DNA of 64,000 nt from Terriglobia bacterium. Its GTDB lineage: Bacteria; Acidobacteriota; Vicinamibacteria; Vicinamibacterales; CAVVIG01. Both the position numbers and the translations under genes were made by a program. Under the pieces are notes generated by a model. That model was given only the letters and a program-made list of their open reading frames with translations, ran no database searches and was not told where the DNA came from. Of the stretch, positions 33,575 through 42,379 are shown piece after piece. Each line of letters opens with the position of its first letter. Within the stretch, counting starts at the first letter, position 1. Location of the stretch: positions 33,664 through 97,663 of the forward strand of contig JAIQFX010000006.1 in the NCBI GenBank assembly GCA_020073005.1. Reading direction: 5' to 3'.

Positions 33575-33893
33575 TTACTTGACCATCGAGCCGACGACCG
33601 CGCCCGCAGCCGACGCCAAAGCCGAGGAGCGCGCCAGATAACTTCGGGTGTCTGGCGATCCAGCCCTTGCGCTTCGGCTGCTGGGACTGGATGGGCTGAG
33701 CCCGTCGCGGTTCCGCTCCCATGGCGCGCGCCAGCCGGCCGGCTTCACGCCTTGCGCTGGCTGCGAGCACGCCCGAAGGAGCGGCGCCCGTTGAGAGACG
33801 CGCAGATTCCTCGGACGCTCCTCGGGTGGAATCTGTCGCGAACGCCGGACCGCCCAGCATGCCGACCAGCAGCAACGCGACGAGCTTGCGCAT
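33575..33893 (-). pseudogene. Small exported glycine-rich protein with likely frameshift
   Basis: From ATG 33893 the frame reads a signal peptide (MRKLVALLLVGMLGGPAFA), a variable middle, then WIARHPKLSGALLGFGVG. At about 33612 the next frame supplies AGAVVGSMVK and a stop at 33575, which completes a glycine-zipper membrane helix as expected for such proteins. The first frame instead runs on as low-quality arginine-rich text into the CoA-binding gene (to 33408). One inserted T in the GGCTGC region would explain this. No family name can be given; an intact short version ending in the first frame is possible. Confidence 0.5.
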
Positions 33894-33936
33894 GGCGCCT
33901 CCTTCACAATGCTCACACGCGACGCTTGGCGCCTTC

Positions 33937-34275
33937 TCAATGCGTTGAGGAAAGCGACTGCGCGACCACGACCGCGCTCAACAGGTCCGGCGCATCAACG
34001 CCGACCCAGTCCGCGAAGCGTTCGTCGCCGGCGATGCGCCGCACGTCGTCGCTTCCCAGAGGAATGCCGGCGGTCCGGCCGTCCTGGCAGCGCACGCGCA
34101 GCGGGGTCGGCGTATAGATTCCGCTCGTGAGCGCCGTGACCAGGCCGTTCAGAAATGTCCGGCGCGCTTCGATCGTGGCGTTGCCTGAGGGACAGATCTG
34201 TGCGACGTCCAGAGTCGTGTCGCCGACGAGTCCGATAATCCAGAAGTTCTCCCAGTGGTCGCAGGTGCGTTCCGC
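33937..34275 (-). pseudogene. Bor-like protein fragment lacking start codon
   Basis: The reverse frame from 34272 to the stop at 33937 is open for 111 codons but has no start codon; a TGA stands two codons before it. It contains RTCDHWENFWIIGLVGDTTL, DVAQICPSGNATIEARRTFL and NGLVTALTSGIYTPTPLRVR followed by Cys, which match the Bor lipoprotein pattern (W-x-x-x-F-x-x-G-L-V, V-x-x-x-C-P-x-G-x-A, F-x-N-G-L-V-x-x-L-T-x-G-I-Y-T-P). The signal peptide and lipobox are gone. A ~50-residue C-terminal extension ends the frame. I infer a 5'-truncated gene. Confidence 0.65.
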
Positions 34276-34310
34276 TCATGATTGCCCTCGTTCGAATTGG
34301 CTCCGCGGCG

Positions 34311-34568
34311 TCAGACGCGCGCGTCCTCAGCCAGGAATTCCGGGACGACTCCCTTGACGAAGTTCTTTACTCCAGCCGCGCGCGCCATCATGGCCAGCGC
34401 TATCGTCTGCTGTATTTCGTCCGTCGAGGCTCCGTTTGACTTCGCACCTGCGAAGTGCGCGTGCGTTCAAGGCCCGCATCCGCCGACGGCCGACGCGGCC
34501 AGGAGCACAAGCTCTTTGGTCTTGGGATCGAGGACTTCCTCGAAGCGCACACCCATAAACTGTTTCAT
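34311..34568 (-). CDS. Probable selenoprotein: AhpD/carboxymuconolactone-decarboxylase-like, UGA at codon 34
   Basis: Read with TGA (34469-34467) as one residue (U), this frame gives an 85-residue protein: MKQFMGVRFEEVLDPKTKEL, then VLLAASAVGGCGPUTHAHFA, then the standard CMD helix pair (GASTDEIQQTIALAMMARAA). The active-site spacing is E19-x11-C31-x2-U34-x3-H38, the same as the AhpD catalytic signature E-x11-C-x2-C-x3-H, with U exactly at the peroxidatic second Cys. AGGAGG lies 5-6 bases before the ATG. Ten bases after the TGA begins a perfect hairpin with an AGGT apical loop, as in bacterial SECIS elements. Such proteins reduce peroxides or act as thiol oxidoreductases. The alternative is a nonsense mutation of TGC. 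No Sec machinery genes are in the window. Confidence 0.7.
34439..34456 (-). promoter_or_regulatory. Candidate bacterial SECIS hairpin
   Basis: Immediately downstream of the in-frame TGA (10 bases later) the message can fold ACTTCGCA-GG-TGCGAAGT, realistically a 7-bp stem ACTTCGC/GCGAAGT with tetraloop AGGT. The well-studied formate dehydrogenase SECIS of E. coli also has its mini-helix about 11 bases after UGA and GGU in the apical loop. No bulged U is present in the stem, a difference from that model. Confidence 0.55.
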
Positions 34569-34635
34569 CTCATCCTCCTGGAGCATGCAGCGCGGTATTG
34601 GTCCGCGCCGGCTTGCCATCGTGGCTCGAACATCA

Positions 34636-35052
34636 TCAACCGCGCCGAGTTATCAAGGTGCCCATGGCTTTGGCGACGAGACGTCCGTCACCATCCGTGA
34701 CGGTGCATTCCGCCAGGCCGATACTTCGTCCTCGTTGCACGACGACCGCGTCGGCGATCAGAGACGCCTGCTGAACCGGCCGCAGGAAGTTGATCTTCAG
34801 CTCCAGCGTGACGAAGGTCTCGCCCTCACCGAGCGTCGCGCCGTACGCCGCGCCCATGGCGGTATCGGCGATCGTGCAGATCACACCGCCGTGAACGGTG
34901 CCCATGGGGTTGGCGTGTCGAGCACTGGCGTCCACCTCGACGCGCGCCCGGCCCGATTCTACGGCGGTCACCCGATACCCGACGAGCGCCGCGAGCGGCG
35001 CCGGCGGACGGTCGCCCGACATCACCTGTCGCACGGTTTCAAGAAACGTCAT
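34636..35052 (-). CDS. PaaI-family hotdog thioesterase
   Basis: A 138-residue hotdog-fold protein from ATG 35052 (GGGGGA 4 bases upstream). The family motif is HANPMGTVHGGVICTIADTA (N-x-x-G-x-x-H-G-G, then Asp), followed by ETFVTLELKINFLRPVQQAS and GRLVAKAMGTLI. It hydrolyses acyl-CoA esters of unknown chain type. The same open frame continues upstream to 35214 with MKRTVLLLRACYGFAAIFDA and AAIVGPMVSP, which looks like the amputated N-terminus of a different membrane protein, so I do not include it. The selenoprotein candidate begins 67 bp downstream on the same strand. Confidence 0.85.
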   Translation of the reverse strand: MTFLETVRQVMSGDRPPAPLAALVGYRVTAVESGRARVEVDASARHANPMGTVHGGVICTIADTAMGAAYGATLGEGETFVTLELKINFLRPVQQASLIADAVVVQRGRSIGLAECTVTDGDGRLVAKAMGTLITRRG

Positions 35053-35225
35053 TGTTCCCCCGCTGCCACGAAGTGCTTTCCCGTCGTGCCGAGGTACGCG
35101 CGGGTGAAAGTCGCCACAAGAGCGATCCGGAGACACCATCGGCCCGACGATCGCGGCGTCGAAGATCGCTGCGAACCCATAACAGGCGCGCAGGAGCAGG
35201 ACTGTGCGTTTCATGTGTCCTCGTC

Positions 35226-36257
35226 TCAGGCGTGATCGAGCGGTACCTGTTCAGGATCGGCGACGAGCAGGATCTTCCCGCCGGTCATGTTGGCGCGGTA
35301 CATCTCCACGGCGGCCTGCGCCGCCGAAAGGGGCAGCCGCCGGCGTACAGTCGTCTGGAGCTCGGCGCCGCTCAGTCGCTGGACTCGTGCGAAATCCCTC
35401 AGCGTTCCCGGAGTGCCCCGGCGCGCCACCCAGTTGCCCAGGTAGAAGCCGGAGATCTTCTTGTCCCCGCCGATGAGCGTGCGCGTGTGGAACGCGCTCG
35501 TCTCGCCGGACAGGGCGGCATAGGCGACGATCGTGCTTCCAAAAGGCGCGGCCTCGACGAGCGTCTGCGTCTGCGCGCCGCCGACGGCATCCAGAAAGAG
35601 GGTTGCGTTGAACCGGCGCGCGAGCGCGCCGAGCCTCGGCGCGAACTCGCTTTCTGTGCTGTCGAGCACGTGTTCGGCGCCGATGGCCCGCAGCATCTCG
35701 ACCTGCTCGGGTCGCCGCACGATGTTGATCACCGTGAGGCCGTGCGTCCGCCCCAGGCGAACCATCATGTGTCCCAGCGCGCTCGAGGCGGCGTTGTTCA
35801 CGATGCCCGCGTGTTTGCCGCGCCGGGCGAAGTCCAGGAAGGCCAGGGCGGTGAGCGGGTTCACGATGAGCGTGGCCGCCTGTTCGAGCGAGACGCTCCT
35901 GGCCAGCGGAATGCACCGCATCGCCGGTGACACGGCGTACTCAGCCCACGTTCCGCCCTGGGCGGACGCGAATGCCACTCGTCTGCCGACCAGCAGGCGG
36001 GGAAATAACCCCGGGCCCGCGGCCACGACGATCCCGCTCCCTTCGAGTCCGGGCACGACCGGCGACGGTTTCCGCTCGCCGGACGACCCGGCCAGTGAGC
36101 CGAGGTCGGATGGATTGATCGGCGCTGCAGCCATCTTGATGAGGACCTGGCCAGGCCCCGGTCGCGGAACCGGCCATTGACGAACGGCCAGCGCCCCGCC
36201 AGCGGCATCGAGCTGCACGGCGTTCATCCGATCCGGGAGCGTCTGCGTGGCGCGCAT
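35226..36257 (-). CDS. MDR-family (quinone oxidoreductase-like) dehydrogenase
   Basis: A 343-residue zinc-free medium-chain reductase. MNAVQLDAAGGALAVRQWPV (a second ATG at 36227), PGPGQVLIKMAAAPINPSDL, PVVPGLEGSGIVVAAGPG and GTWAEYAVSPAMRCIPLA make the GroES-like domain; the Rossmann part has NAASSALGHMMVRLGRTHGL (modified A-x-x-x-x-G nucleotide loop), INIVRRPEQVEMLRAIGAEH and VGGAQTQTLVEAAPFGSTIV. No catalytic-zinc Cys/His set is present. Likely an NADPH-dependent reductase of quinones or enals, substrate unknown. It begins 1 bp after the stop of the RND fusion gene, so it is probably the last gene of the efflux operon. Confidence 0.88.
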   Translation of the reverse strand: MRATQTLPDRMNAVQLDAAGGALAVRQWPVPRPGPGQVLIKMAAAPINPSDLGSLAGSSGERKPSPVVPGLEGSGIVVAAGPGLFPRLLVGRRVAFASAQGGTWAEYAVSPAMRCIPLARSVSLEQAATLIVNPLTALAFLDFARRGKHAGIVNNAASSALGHMMVRLGRTHGLTVINIVRRPEQVEMLRAIGAEHVLDSTESEFAPRLGALARRFNATLFLDAVGGAQTQTLVEAAPFGSTIVAYAALSGETSAFHTRTLIGGDKKISGFYLGNWVARRGTPGTLRDFARVQRLSGAELQTTVRRRLPLSAAQAAVEMYRANMTGGKILLVADPEQVPLDHA

Positions 36258-36258
36258 G

Positions 36259-39200
36259 TCAGTTTCCGATCGTCCCCGACACCCACGCGAGGGTGACGCG
36301 CGCCACGCGGTAGTCGCGCTGCGCCCGCGCCCGGCTCGCGTGCGCCGCCTGCAGGTTCAGCTCCGCGTCCTGCACGTCGAGCCGCGTCTTCACGCCGAGC
36401 TCGAATCCTTTTTCAGCCAGGAACACAAGCTGTTCGGCCTGCCTGACGGTGCCGTCCAGCGCCGCGAGCACGCCCGTCGATTCCTCGACGGCGTGCACCG
36501 CGGTCCGTACTTCGAGCGCGATGGCGTCGCGCAGCTTGCGATCGTCGATCGTGGCGCGCGTCAGATCGCTCTCGGCCTGCGCGACGCGCCCGCGCGCGCG
36601 CTGGCCGTCGAACACCGGCACCGTCGCCAGCACGGCGGCGTTCCACGTCGAGCCGCTTGACGACAGATCGCTGACGCCGAGATTGCGCGTGCCGACGCTG
36701 ACCGCGAGATCGACGCGCGGCTTGTTGCCGGCCGACGCGATGTTCACCAGCTCGCGCAGGATGCCGCGCTGGTTCGACAGCTCGGCGAGCTCCGGGCGGT
36801 TGGCCAGCGCCTGCGTCAGTACGGACTCGAACGCCGGCGCCGGCTCGATCGTCGTCGCGAGCGTGCCGCTTGCATCGACGTCCGCCGCGCCCTCGGCGAG
36901 AAGGAAGCGCAGCTGCGCGCGCGCGAGGCGCACGCCGTTCTGGCCGCGGATGACCGCCGGCCGCGCGTTCTCGACCGTGACGCTGGCCGCGAGCACGTCG
37001 TAGTCGGTGGCCAGGCCCGCGGCCTGCAGCCGCCGCGCCTGCTCGAGATGCCGGGCCTTCTGCGCGAGATCCTGCTCCGCGATCACCGCGAGCTCCTTCG
37101 CGACGAGCACGTCGTAGAACGCCGTCGACACGTCGCGCGCGACCGCCTGGCGGAACCGGCGCAGCTGATCGTCGGCGAGTCCGAAGCCCACGCGCGCCGC
37201 GCGGACCGCCGCGCCGACCTGTCCCCAGGTGAAGAGGGGCTGCGTCAGCCGCAACTCGGCGAACCGCAGGTCCTGCCGGCCGCCGAAGACGTCGGCGAGC
37301 GGCGAATCGCCGATCGGGCCGACGCTCCGGAACAGCTTGCTCTGCGTGTCGTCGAACTGGCGCAGGAAGCTGCCGGCGGCCGTGACCTGCGGCAGCGCCG
37401 CCGCGCGCTCCTCGACGTATTTCGCGCGCACCCACTTCTGATACTCGACCGCCTTCTGCACGTCGCGGTTCTGCGCGCCCGCGATCGCCAGCGCTTCGTC
37501 GAGCGTCAGCGTTTTCGTCTCACTCACCGCCGGCGCATCGCTCGCGGGGATCTGCGCCGACGCCGTGCCCGCTGCGCCGAATGCCAGAGCGATAGCGAGC
37601 GTGAGTGCGGTCGCCGCCGCCGGGACGGCCGCGTGCCGTCGCCGCGTCAGCCGCGCCGCCAGATCCTCGAGTAGCGTGTACACGACCGGCACGACGACGA
37701 GCGTCAGGATCGTCGACGTGATCAGTCCGCCGATGACCGCGCGCGCCATCGGCGCGCGGAACTCGGCGCCGGATCCGATCGCGAACGCCAGCGGCAGCAT
37801 GCCGAAGATCATCGCCGCGCTGGTCATCACGATCGGCCGCAGCCGCGTCCGGCCCGCTTCGATCACGGCGTCGCGCCGGCTCATGCCGCGCCCGCGCAGC
37901 ACCTTCGCGTAGTCGACGAGCAGGATCGCGTTCTTCGTCACGAGCCCCATCAGCATGATCAGGCCGATGAGCGACATGACGTTGATCGTGTCGCCGGTGG
38001 CCCACAGCAGGCCCGCCATGCCGACGACCGACAGCGGAAGCGACAGCATGATCGCCAGCGGATCGACGAACGACTCGAACTGCGCGGCGAGAATCAGGTA
38101 GACGAACAGGACGGAGAGCACCAGCGCCTCTCCCATGTACCCGAACGACTCCTTCATGTCCTCGCCTTCGCCGCCCACGACCACCCGGTATCCAGGCGGC
38201 ATCGTGAGCGTGCCGGCGGCGCGCGCGACCTGCGTAACGGCGGTGCCGAGCGGCAGCCGATCAAGATTGGCGCTGACGACGACTTCGCGCGACAGATCGC
38301 GACGGTTGATCTCGGCCGGCGTCGTGCTCAGCTCGTACCGCGCGACGCTCGCCAGCGGGACGAGCACCGGACCGGGCGCCGCCGCGAACGGCTTCGTCAC
38401 CGCGAGCCGCAGCGCCTGCAGTTGCGCGGCGTCCTGCCGCCCGCCGGCCGGAAGCCGCACGCGCACGTGACGCGATTCGCCGTCCTCGTCCTCGAACGTC
38501 GTGACCGCGCGCCCGCCGACCAGCGTCGCCACCGTGCCGGCGACGACGGCCGAGTTCACGCCGAGATCGCCGGCGCGCTCGCGATCGACGATCAGCCGGT
38601 ACTCGGGCGTGTCGTGCTCGAGCGTGGCCTCGAGATCGACGATGCCGCGCACGCGATACAGCTCGTTCTTGAGCTGCTGCGAGAGATCCTTCAACAGCGC
38701 GATGTCCTCGCCGTGCACCTCCACCTGCAGCGGCTTTCGCGCGAACATCGATGAGGCGGGCAACAGCGACGGAACGATGCCGGGGATGCCGGCCAGCTGC
38801 GCGCGCACGTCGCGCTCGATCTGCTTCTGCGTCCGGCTGCGCGCCTCGCGCGGCGCCAGCTTGATGTAGACGCGGCTGTCGCGCACCGTGCCGGCGTCGC
38901 CGGCGCCGATGCTGGCGTACGTGCGCTCGACGCCGGGCACGCGGCCGAGCGTCGACAGCACCGCGTCGAGCCGATCGCGTGTCTCCGCGATCGACGCGTC
39001 GGGCGCCGTCGTGAAGACCGCGACGAATTCACCTTCATCCGGCTGCGGGACGAACTCGCTCTCGAGACGTCCCATCAGCGCGATGCCGCCGGCGAACGCC
39101 GCGACGGCGAGGCCGACGACAACCCAGCGGTAGTCGAGCGCCCAGCCGATCACGGCGCGATACCGGTCGGCGGTCCGATCGAACCAGGCGTTGAAGCGAT

Positions 39201-40719
39201 CGAGGAGCCGCGCGATCGGATTCCGCCGGCCCGTGCGGGCGATGTCCGGATCCACCCACCGCGAGGACAGCATCGGATCGAGCGTGAACGAGACGAACAG
39301 CGAGACGAGGACGGCAAAGGTCACCGTGATGCCGAACGCGAAGAAGAACCGGCCGATGATGCCCTTCATGAACGCGACCGGCACGAACACGGCGACGATC
39401 GAGAACGTCGTCGCGAGCACGGCGAGGCCGATCTCGCTCGTGCCGTTGCGCGCCGCCTCGAAGTGATCTTCGCCGTGCTCCAGATGCCGCACGATGTTCT
39501 CGCGCACCACGATCGCGTCGTCGATGAGCAGCCCGATCGCGAGCGACAGCCCCATCAGCGTCATCGTGTTCAGCGTCATCCCCCCGAAGTACATGACGAT
39601 GAACGAGGAGATGACCGAGATCGGCAGCGTGAGGCCCGTGATGATCGTCGAGCGCCAGGAGTTCAGGAACAGAAAGACGATGAAGACGGTCAGCAGGCTG
39701 CCGATGATCAGCGTGTTCTGCACGTCGGCGACCGACTCGCGGATGAACACCGATCCGTCGCGCACGAGCTCGACCGTCGTTCCGGACGGAAGGTCGCGCT
39801 CGAGCGACGCCGCTTCCTTCGTGATCGCGTCGGCGACGCCGACGGCGTTCGCGCCGGTCTGCTTCAAGACGTCGAGCGCGACCGCGGGCGTGCCGTTGAC
39901 GAGCGCCAGCGAGCGGACCTCTTCGACGCCGTCCTCGATCCCGGCGACTTCGCCGAGCGTCACCGGGCGGCCGGACCGGTACGCGATCACCATCGAGCTG
40001 AAGTCGTCGACGGTCGCCGCCTTGCCCTGGACGCGCAGCGGAATTTCGTGGCCGCTCTTCGTCATCCGGCCGAGCGGCGTGTCGATGTTCTCGGCGCCCA
40101 GACCGCGCGTCACGTCGTCGACGCCCATGCCGAGCGCTTCGAGCCGGTCCGGCTTGATCTCGACGCCGACTTCGCGCTTCACCGTGCCGACGAGATCGAT
40201 CTTGCCGACGCCCGCCACGTTTTCCAGCCGTGGCTTGACCTTCCGGTCGACGAGGGTCGTCAGATCGCGCGGCGACAGCGACGTCGATCGGACCGCGAGC
40301 GAGACGACGGGTCCGCCGACGATGTCGAGCTTCTCGATGATCGGATCCTGGATGGCCGGCGGCAGGTCGCCGCGGATCGCCGCGATCTTCGTGCGCGCCT
40401 CCTGCACGGCCTGATCGAGCCTGGTGTCGAGGTTGAACTCGACGATCAGCTGCGCGACGCTCTCGCGCGAGATCGAGTTGACGTGCCTGACGCCCGCGAT
40501 CGGGTTCACCGCTTCCTCGATCCGCTTCGCGACTTCGCGCTCGACAGTCGCCGGCGACGCGCCTGGAAAGATGGTGACGATCGAGATGACCGGAACTTCG
40601 ACGTCCGGCCACAAGTCAATCGCGAGGCGGCGGTAGGACGTGATGCCCAGCGCGACGAGCGCGAGCATCATGACGGTGGCGAACACCGGCCGTTTGATCG
40701 AGAGGTTGGAGAGCAGCAT
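36259..40719 (-). CDS. RND efflux pump fused to TolC-type outer-membrane channel
   Basis: A single 1486-residue frame. Residues 1 to about 1020 are a complete HAE1-type RND permease: [42 protein letters not shown]4 with [20 protein letters not shown] (proton-relay Asp pair), and a last helix near [20 protein letters not shown]. After R-L-T-R-R-R comes a hydrophobic stretch [20 protein letters not shown] ending SAQ, which is a former signal peptide, then about 440 residues of TolC family: [60 protein letters not shown] and [20 protein letters not shown]. No stop or frame change separates the parts. Cleavage after the internal signal could release the channel. The upstream gene encodes the adaptor, ending 2 bp before. 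Confidence 0.9.
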   Translation of the reverse strand: MLLSNLSIKRPVFATVMMLALVALGITSYRRLAIDLWPDVEVPVISIVTIFPGASPATVEREVAKRIEEAVNPIAGVRHVNSISRESVAQLIVEFNLDTRLDQAVQEARTKIAAIRGDLPPAIQDPIIEKLDIVGGPVVSLAVRSTSLSPRDLTTLVDRKVKPRLENVAGVGKIDLVGTVKREVGVEIKPDRLEALGMGVDDVTRGLGAENIDTPLGRMTKSGHEIPLRVQGKAATVDDFSSMVIAYRSGRPVTLGEVAGIEDGVEEVRSLALVNGTPAVALDVLKQTGANAVGVADAITKEAASLERDLPSGTTVELVRDGSVFIRESVADVQNTLIIGSLLTVFIVFLFLNSWRSTIITGLTLPISVISSFIVMYFGGMTLNTMTLMGLSLAIGLLIDDAIVVRENIVRHLEHGEDHFEAARNGTSEIGLAVLATTFSIVAVFVPVAFMKGIIGRFFFAFGITVTFAVLVSLFVSFTLDPMLSSRWVDPDIARTGRRNPIARLLDRFNAWFDRTADRYRAVIGWALDYRWVVVGLAVAAFAGGIALMGRLESEFVPQPDEGEFVAVFTTAPDASIAETRDRLDAVLSTLGRVPGVERTYASIGAGDAGTVRDSRVYIKLAPREARSRTQKQIERDVRAQLAGIPGIVPSLLPASSMFARKPLQVEVHGEDIALLKDLSQQLKNELYRVRGIVDLEATLEHDTPEYRLIVDRERAGDLGVNSAVVAGTVATLVGGRAVTTFEDEDGESRHVRVRLPAGGRQDAAQLQALRLAVTKPFAAAPGPVLVPLASVARYELSTTPAEINRRDLSREVVVSANLDRLPLGTAVTQVARAAGTLTMPPGYRVVVGGEGEDMKESFGYMGEALVLSVLFVYLILAAQFESFVDPLAIMLSLPLSVVGMAGLLWATGDTINVMSLIGLIMLMGLVTKNAILLVDYAKVLRGRGMSRRDAVIEAGRTRLRPIVMTSAAMIFGMLPLAFAIGSGAEFRAPMARAVIGGLITSTILTLVVVPVVYTLLEDLAARLTRRRHAAVPAAATALTLAIALAFGAAGTASAQIPASDAPAVSETKTLTLDEALAIAGAQNRDVQKAVEYQKWVRAKYVEERAAALPQVTAAGSFLRQFDDTQSKLFRSVGPIGDSPLADVFGGRQDLRFAELRLTQPLFTWGQVGAAVRAARVGFGLADDQLRRFRQAVARDVSTAFYDVLVAKELAVIAEQDLAQKARHLEQARRLQAAGLATDYDVLAASVTVENARPAVIRGQNGVRLARAQLRFLLAEGAADVDASGTLATTIEPAPAFESVLTQALANRPELAELSNQRGILRELVNIASAGNKPRVDLAVSVGTRNLGVSDLSSSGSTWNAAVLATVPVFDGQRARGRVAQAESDLTRATIDDRKLRDAIALEVRTAVHAVEESTGVLAALDGTVRQAEQLVFLAEKGFELGVKTRLDVQDAELNLQAAHASRARAQRDYRVARVTLAWVSGTIGN

Positions 40720-40721
40720 GA

Positions 40722-42137
40722 CTACATCCCTTCGCCGGACACCGTCACTCGGTCGCCGGCCTTCAAGGCGAAGCCTCCGCGCGTGACGACGTGATCGCCG
40801 CTCGCGAGCCCGCCGCCGATCGCGACCATCGTCCCGCCGGCCTGTTCCGTCAGGAGAATCTGGACGGGGCGCATCTCGGCCTTCCCGTCGCGGACGACGA
40901 ACACGTCCGCCGTCGCGGCAGCGACGTTCCAGTTCAGCAGCGCGGTGCGCGGAACCTGCAGCACGCCGGCCCGGTTCGCAACGACGATGCGGCCTCGCAC
41001 GAACAGACCACCCTTGAGCGCGTCGCCCGTGTTCCGCACTTCAGCGATCACCTTCGCGGCGCGGCTCGCTTCATCGACCGCGGGGTTGATGAACATGACC
41101 GTGCCGGTGAAGGTGCGCCCGGGGAGCGCGTCGACCGTGAACTCGAGCGCCTGCCCCACGCGGATGGCGCCGAGGTGAACCGAGGGCACGGCCACGGTGA
41201 GATCGAGCCGCCGGTTGTCGACGATGCGGAACATCGGCCCGCCGCCGCCCATGTTCTCGACGCGGTCGCCGACGTTGACGCCGCGGAACGCGACGACGCC
41301 GTCCATCGGCGCCGTGATGAACGACTTGGCCAGCCGCGCTTCGGCCGCGCGCACCTGCGCGCGGGCGGCCTCGGCCGCGGCCGCCGCCGCGTCCAGCGCC
41401 GAGCGGGCATCGTCGGCGTTCTGCGGCGTGATGAGGCCGTACTCTCTGAGCTGCAGCGCGCGGTCGTACTCGCGGCGCGCGCGCGACTCGGCGACGCGGG
41501 CCTGCGCCTCGGCCGCTTTGATCGCTTCGAGGGCCGCGTCGTTCTCCGCCGTGTTGAGCCGCGCCAGCCGCGCGCCCGCCCGCACCGGCACCCACTCGGT
41601 CACGTACACCGCGGCGACGGTACCCGAGACTTCAGACTTGACGTCGGTCGCGTACTTCGGCGACAGCGATCCGACGACGTTGACCGTGTCCGTCACGTCG
41701 CCGGCGACGACGGGGGAGACGCTCACGGCGACCGCCGGCCGGCCATCCGTCGCCGCGGGTTCTCCGGCGCGGACGCTCGAGCACGCGGACAGCAGCGCGA
41801 GCGACGGGATGAGGAACGCGAGCAGCCAGAGAAAGGACCGCGGCGATCGCGCGCGCGCCGCGCCGTGCTGTTCGGTGCGCTCGATCTCCTGAATCAACGC
41901 GGAGTTCATGCAGCAGCCGGCCGACAGCGTCGCGCCGGCCTTGTGAATCGCCGCGAGCAGCGCCTTGCCGCGCGGATCGACGAACGTGACGTCCGAAAGA
42001 TCCACGACGATCCGCCGCGCCTCGTCGCGGGCCAGGGCATCACGCCACGACTCTTCGAGCGTGTCGACCCACGGGCCGGACAGACTGCCTTCGAGAACGA
42101 GCCGTCGCGCGTCGCGATCGGCGGTGATCTTCAACAT
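40722..42137 (-). CDS. STAS domain fused to RND periplasmic adaptor (MFP/HlyD type)
   Basis: A 471-residue fusion, ATG 42137 with AGGAGG 8 bases upstream. Residues 1-88 are a STAS domain (MLKITADRDARRLVLEGSLS, RRIVVDLSDVTFVDPRGKAL), but where SpoIIAA-type proteins have the phosphorylated Ser this one has Pro (D-P-R-G). Then RSFLWLLAFLIPSLALLSAC is a lipoprotein signal with Cys119 as lipobox, and from about 130 a membrane fusion protein: SVSPVVAGDVTDTVNVVGSL, LARLNTAENDAALEAIKAAE with a coiled-coil hairpin, KSFITAPMDGVVAFRGVNVG and GLFVRGRIVVANRAGVLQVP. No separate start for the adaptor exists. The STAS part must stay in the cytoplasm if the signal acts as an anchor. First gene of the operon, downstream of a sigma54 promoter. 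Confidence 0.88.
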   Translation of the reverse strand: MLKITADRDARRLVLEGSLSGPWVDTLEESWRDALARDEARRIVVDLSDVTFVDPRGKALLAAIHKAGATLSAGCCMNSALIQEIERTEQHGAARARSPRSFLWLLAFLIPSLALLSACSSVRAGEPAATDGRPAVAVSVSPVVAGDVTDTVNVVGSLSPKYATDVKSEVSGTVAAVYVTEWVPVRAGARLARLNTAENDAALEAIKAAEAQARVAESRARREYDRALQLREYGLITPQNADDARSALDAAAAAAEAARAQVRAAEARLAKSFITAPMDGVVAFRGVNVGDRVENMGGGGPMFRIVDNRRLDLTVAVPSVHLGAIRVGQALEFTVDALPGRTFTGTVMFINPAVDEASRAAKVIAEVRNTGDALKGGLFVRGRIVVANRAGVLQVPRTALLNWNVAAATADVFVVRDGKAEMRPVQILLTEQAGGTMVAIGGGLASGDHVVTRGGFALKAGDRVTVSGEGM

Positions 42138-42176
42138 GATGAGTGCCTCCTGCATGTGGACCGGCAGTGCGAGGAG

Positions 42177-42191
42177 GCAAGGCGGAGGCCA
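42177..42191 (-). promoter_or_regulatory. Sigma54 promoter of the efflux operon
   Basis: On the minus strand the text TGGCCTCCGCCTTGC matches the consensus TGGCAC-N5-TTGC with GG (42190-42189) and GC (42178-42177) exactly 10 bp apart; both TGGC and TTGC are intact. Transcription would start near 42165, about 28 bases before the STAS-adaptor ATG. Confidence 0.7.
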
Positions 42192-42286
42192 GCCGCCGCG
42201 GCGCGTGCGCGCCCGACAACGATCCGTTGTGTCAGAGGGTTGCGAGTCTCGACCGGATTCGCGACGACGAACTGACGAGACGAGGC

Positions 42287-42302
42287 ATCGTCACGAGACG
42301 AT
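42287..42302. promoter_or_regulatory. Inverted repeat ATCGTC-N4-GACGAT, candidate enhancer site
   Basis: A perfect 6-bp inverted repeat with 4-base spacer lies about 96-112 bp upstream of the -24 box of the sigma54 promoter. More GACGA/TCGTC half-sites surround it. This is a usual distance for an activator binding site, and a sigma54 activator gene ends 70 bp further on. Confidence 0.45.
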
Positions 42303-42337
42303 ATTTCGTCAAGCGGAGTACCGCGGTCTCAGTGCTG

Positions 42338-42379
42338 TCCGGCTTCAGCCGGACCGAGTGTTTCCGGGCTTCAGCCGGA
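42338..42379. terminator. Pair of GC-rich hairpins at the end of the activator gene
   Basis: TCCGGC-TTCA-GCCGGA (42338-42353) and TCCGGGC-TTCA-GCCGGA (42363-42379) are two near-copies of the same hairpin 25 bp apart. The second contains the TGA stop of the minus-strand activator gene. They likely end or insulate its transcript from the operon beyond; no T-run follows. Confidence 0.5.
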
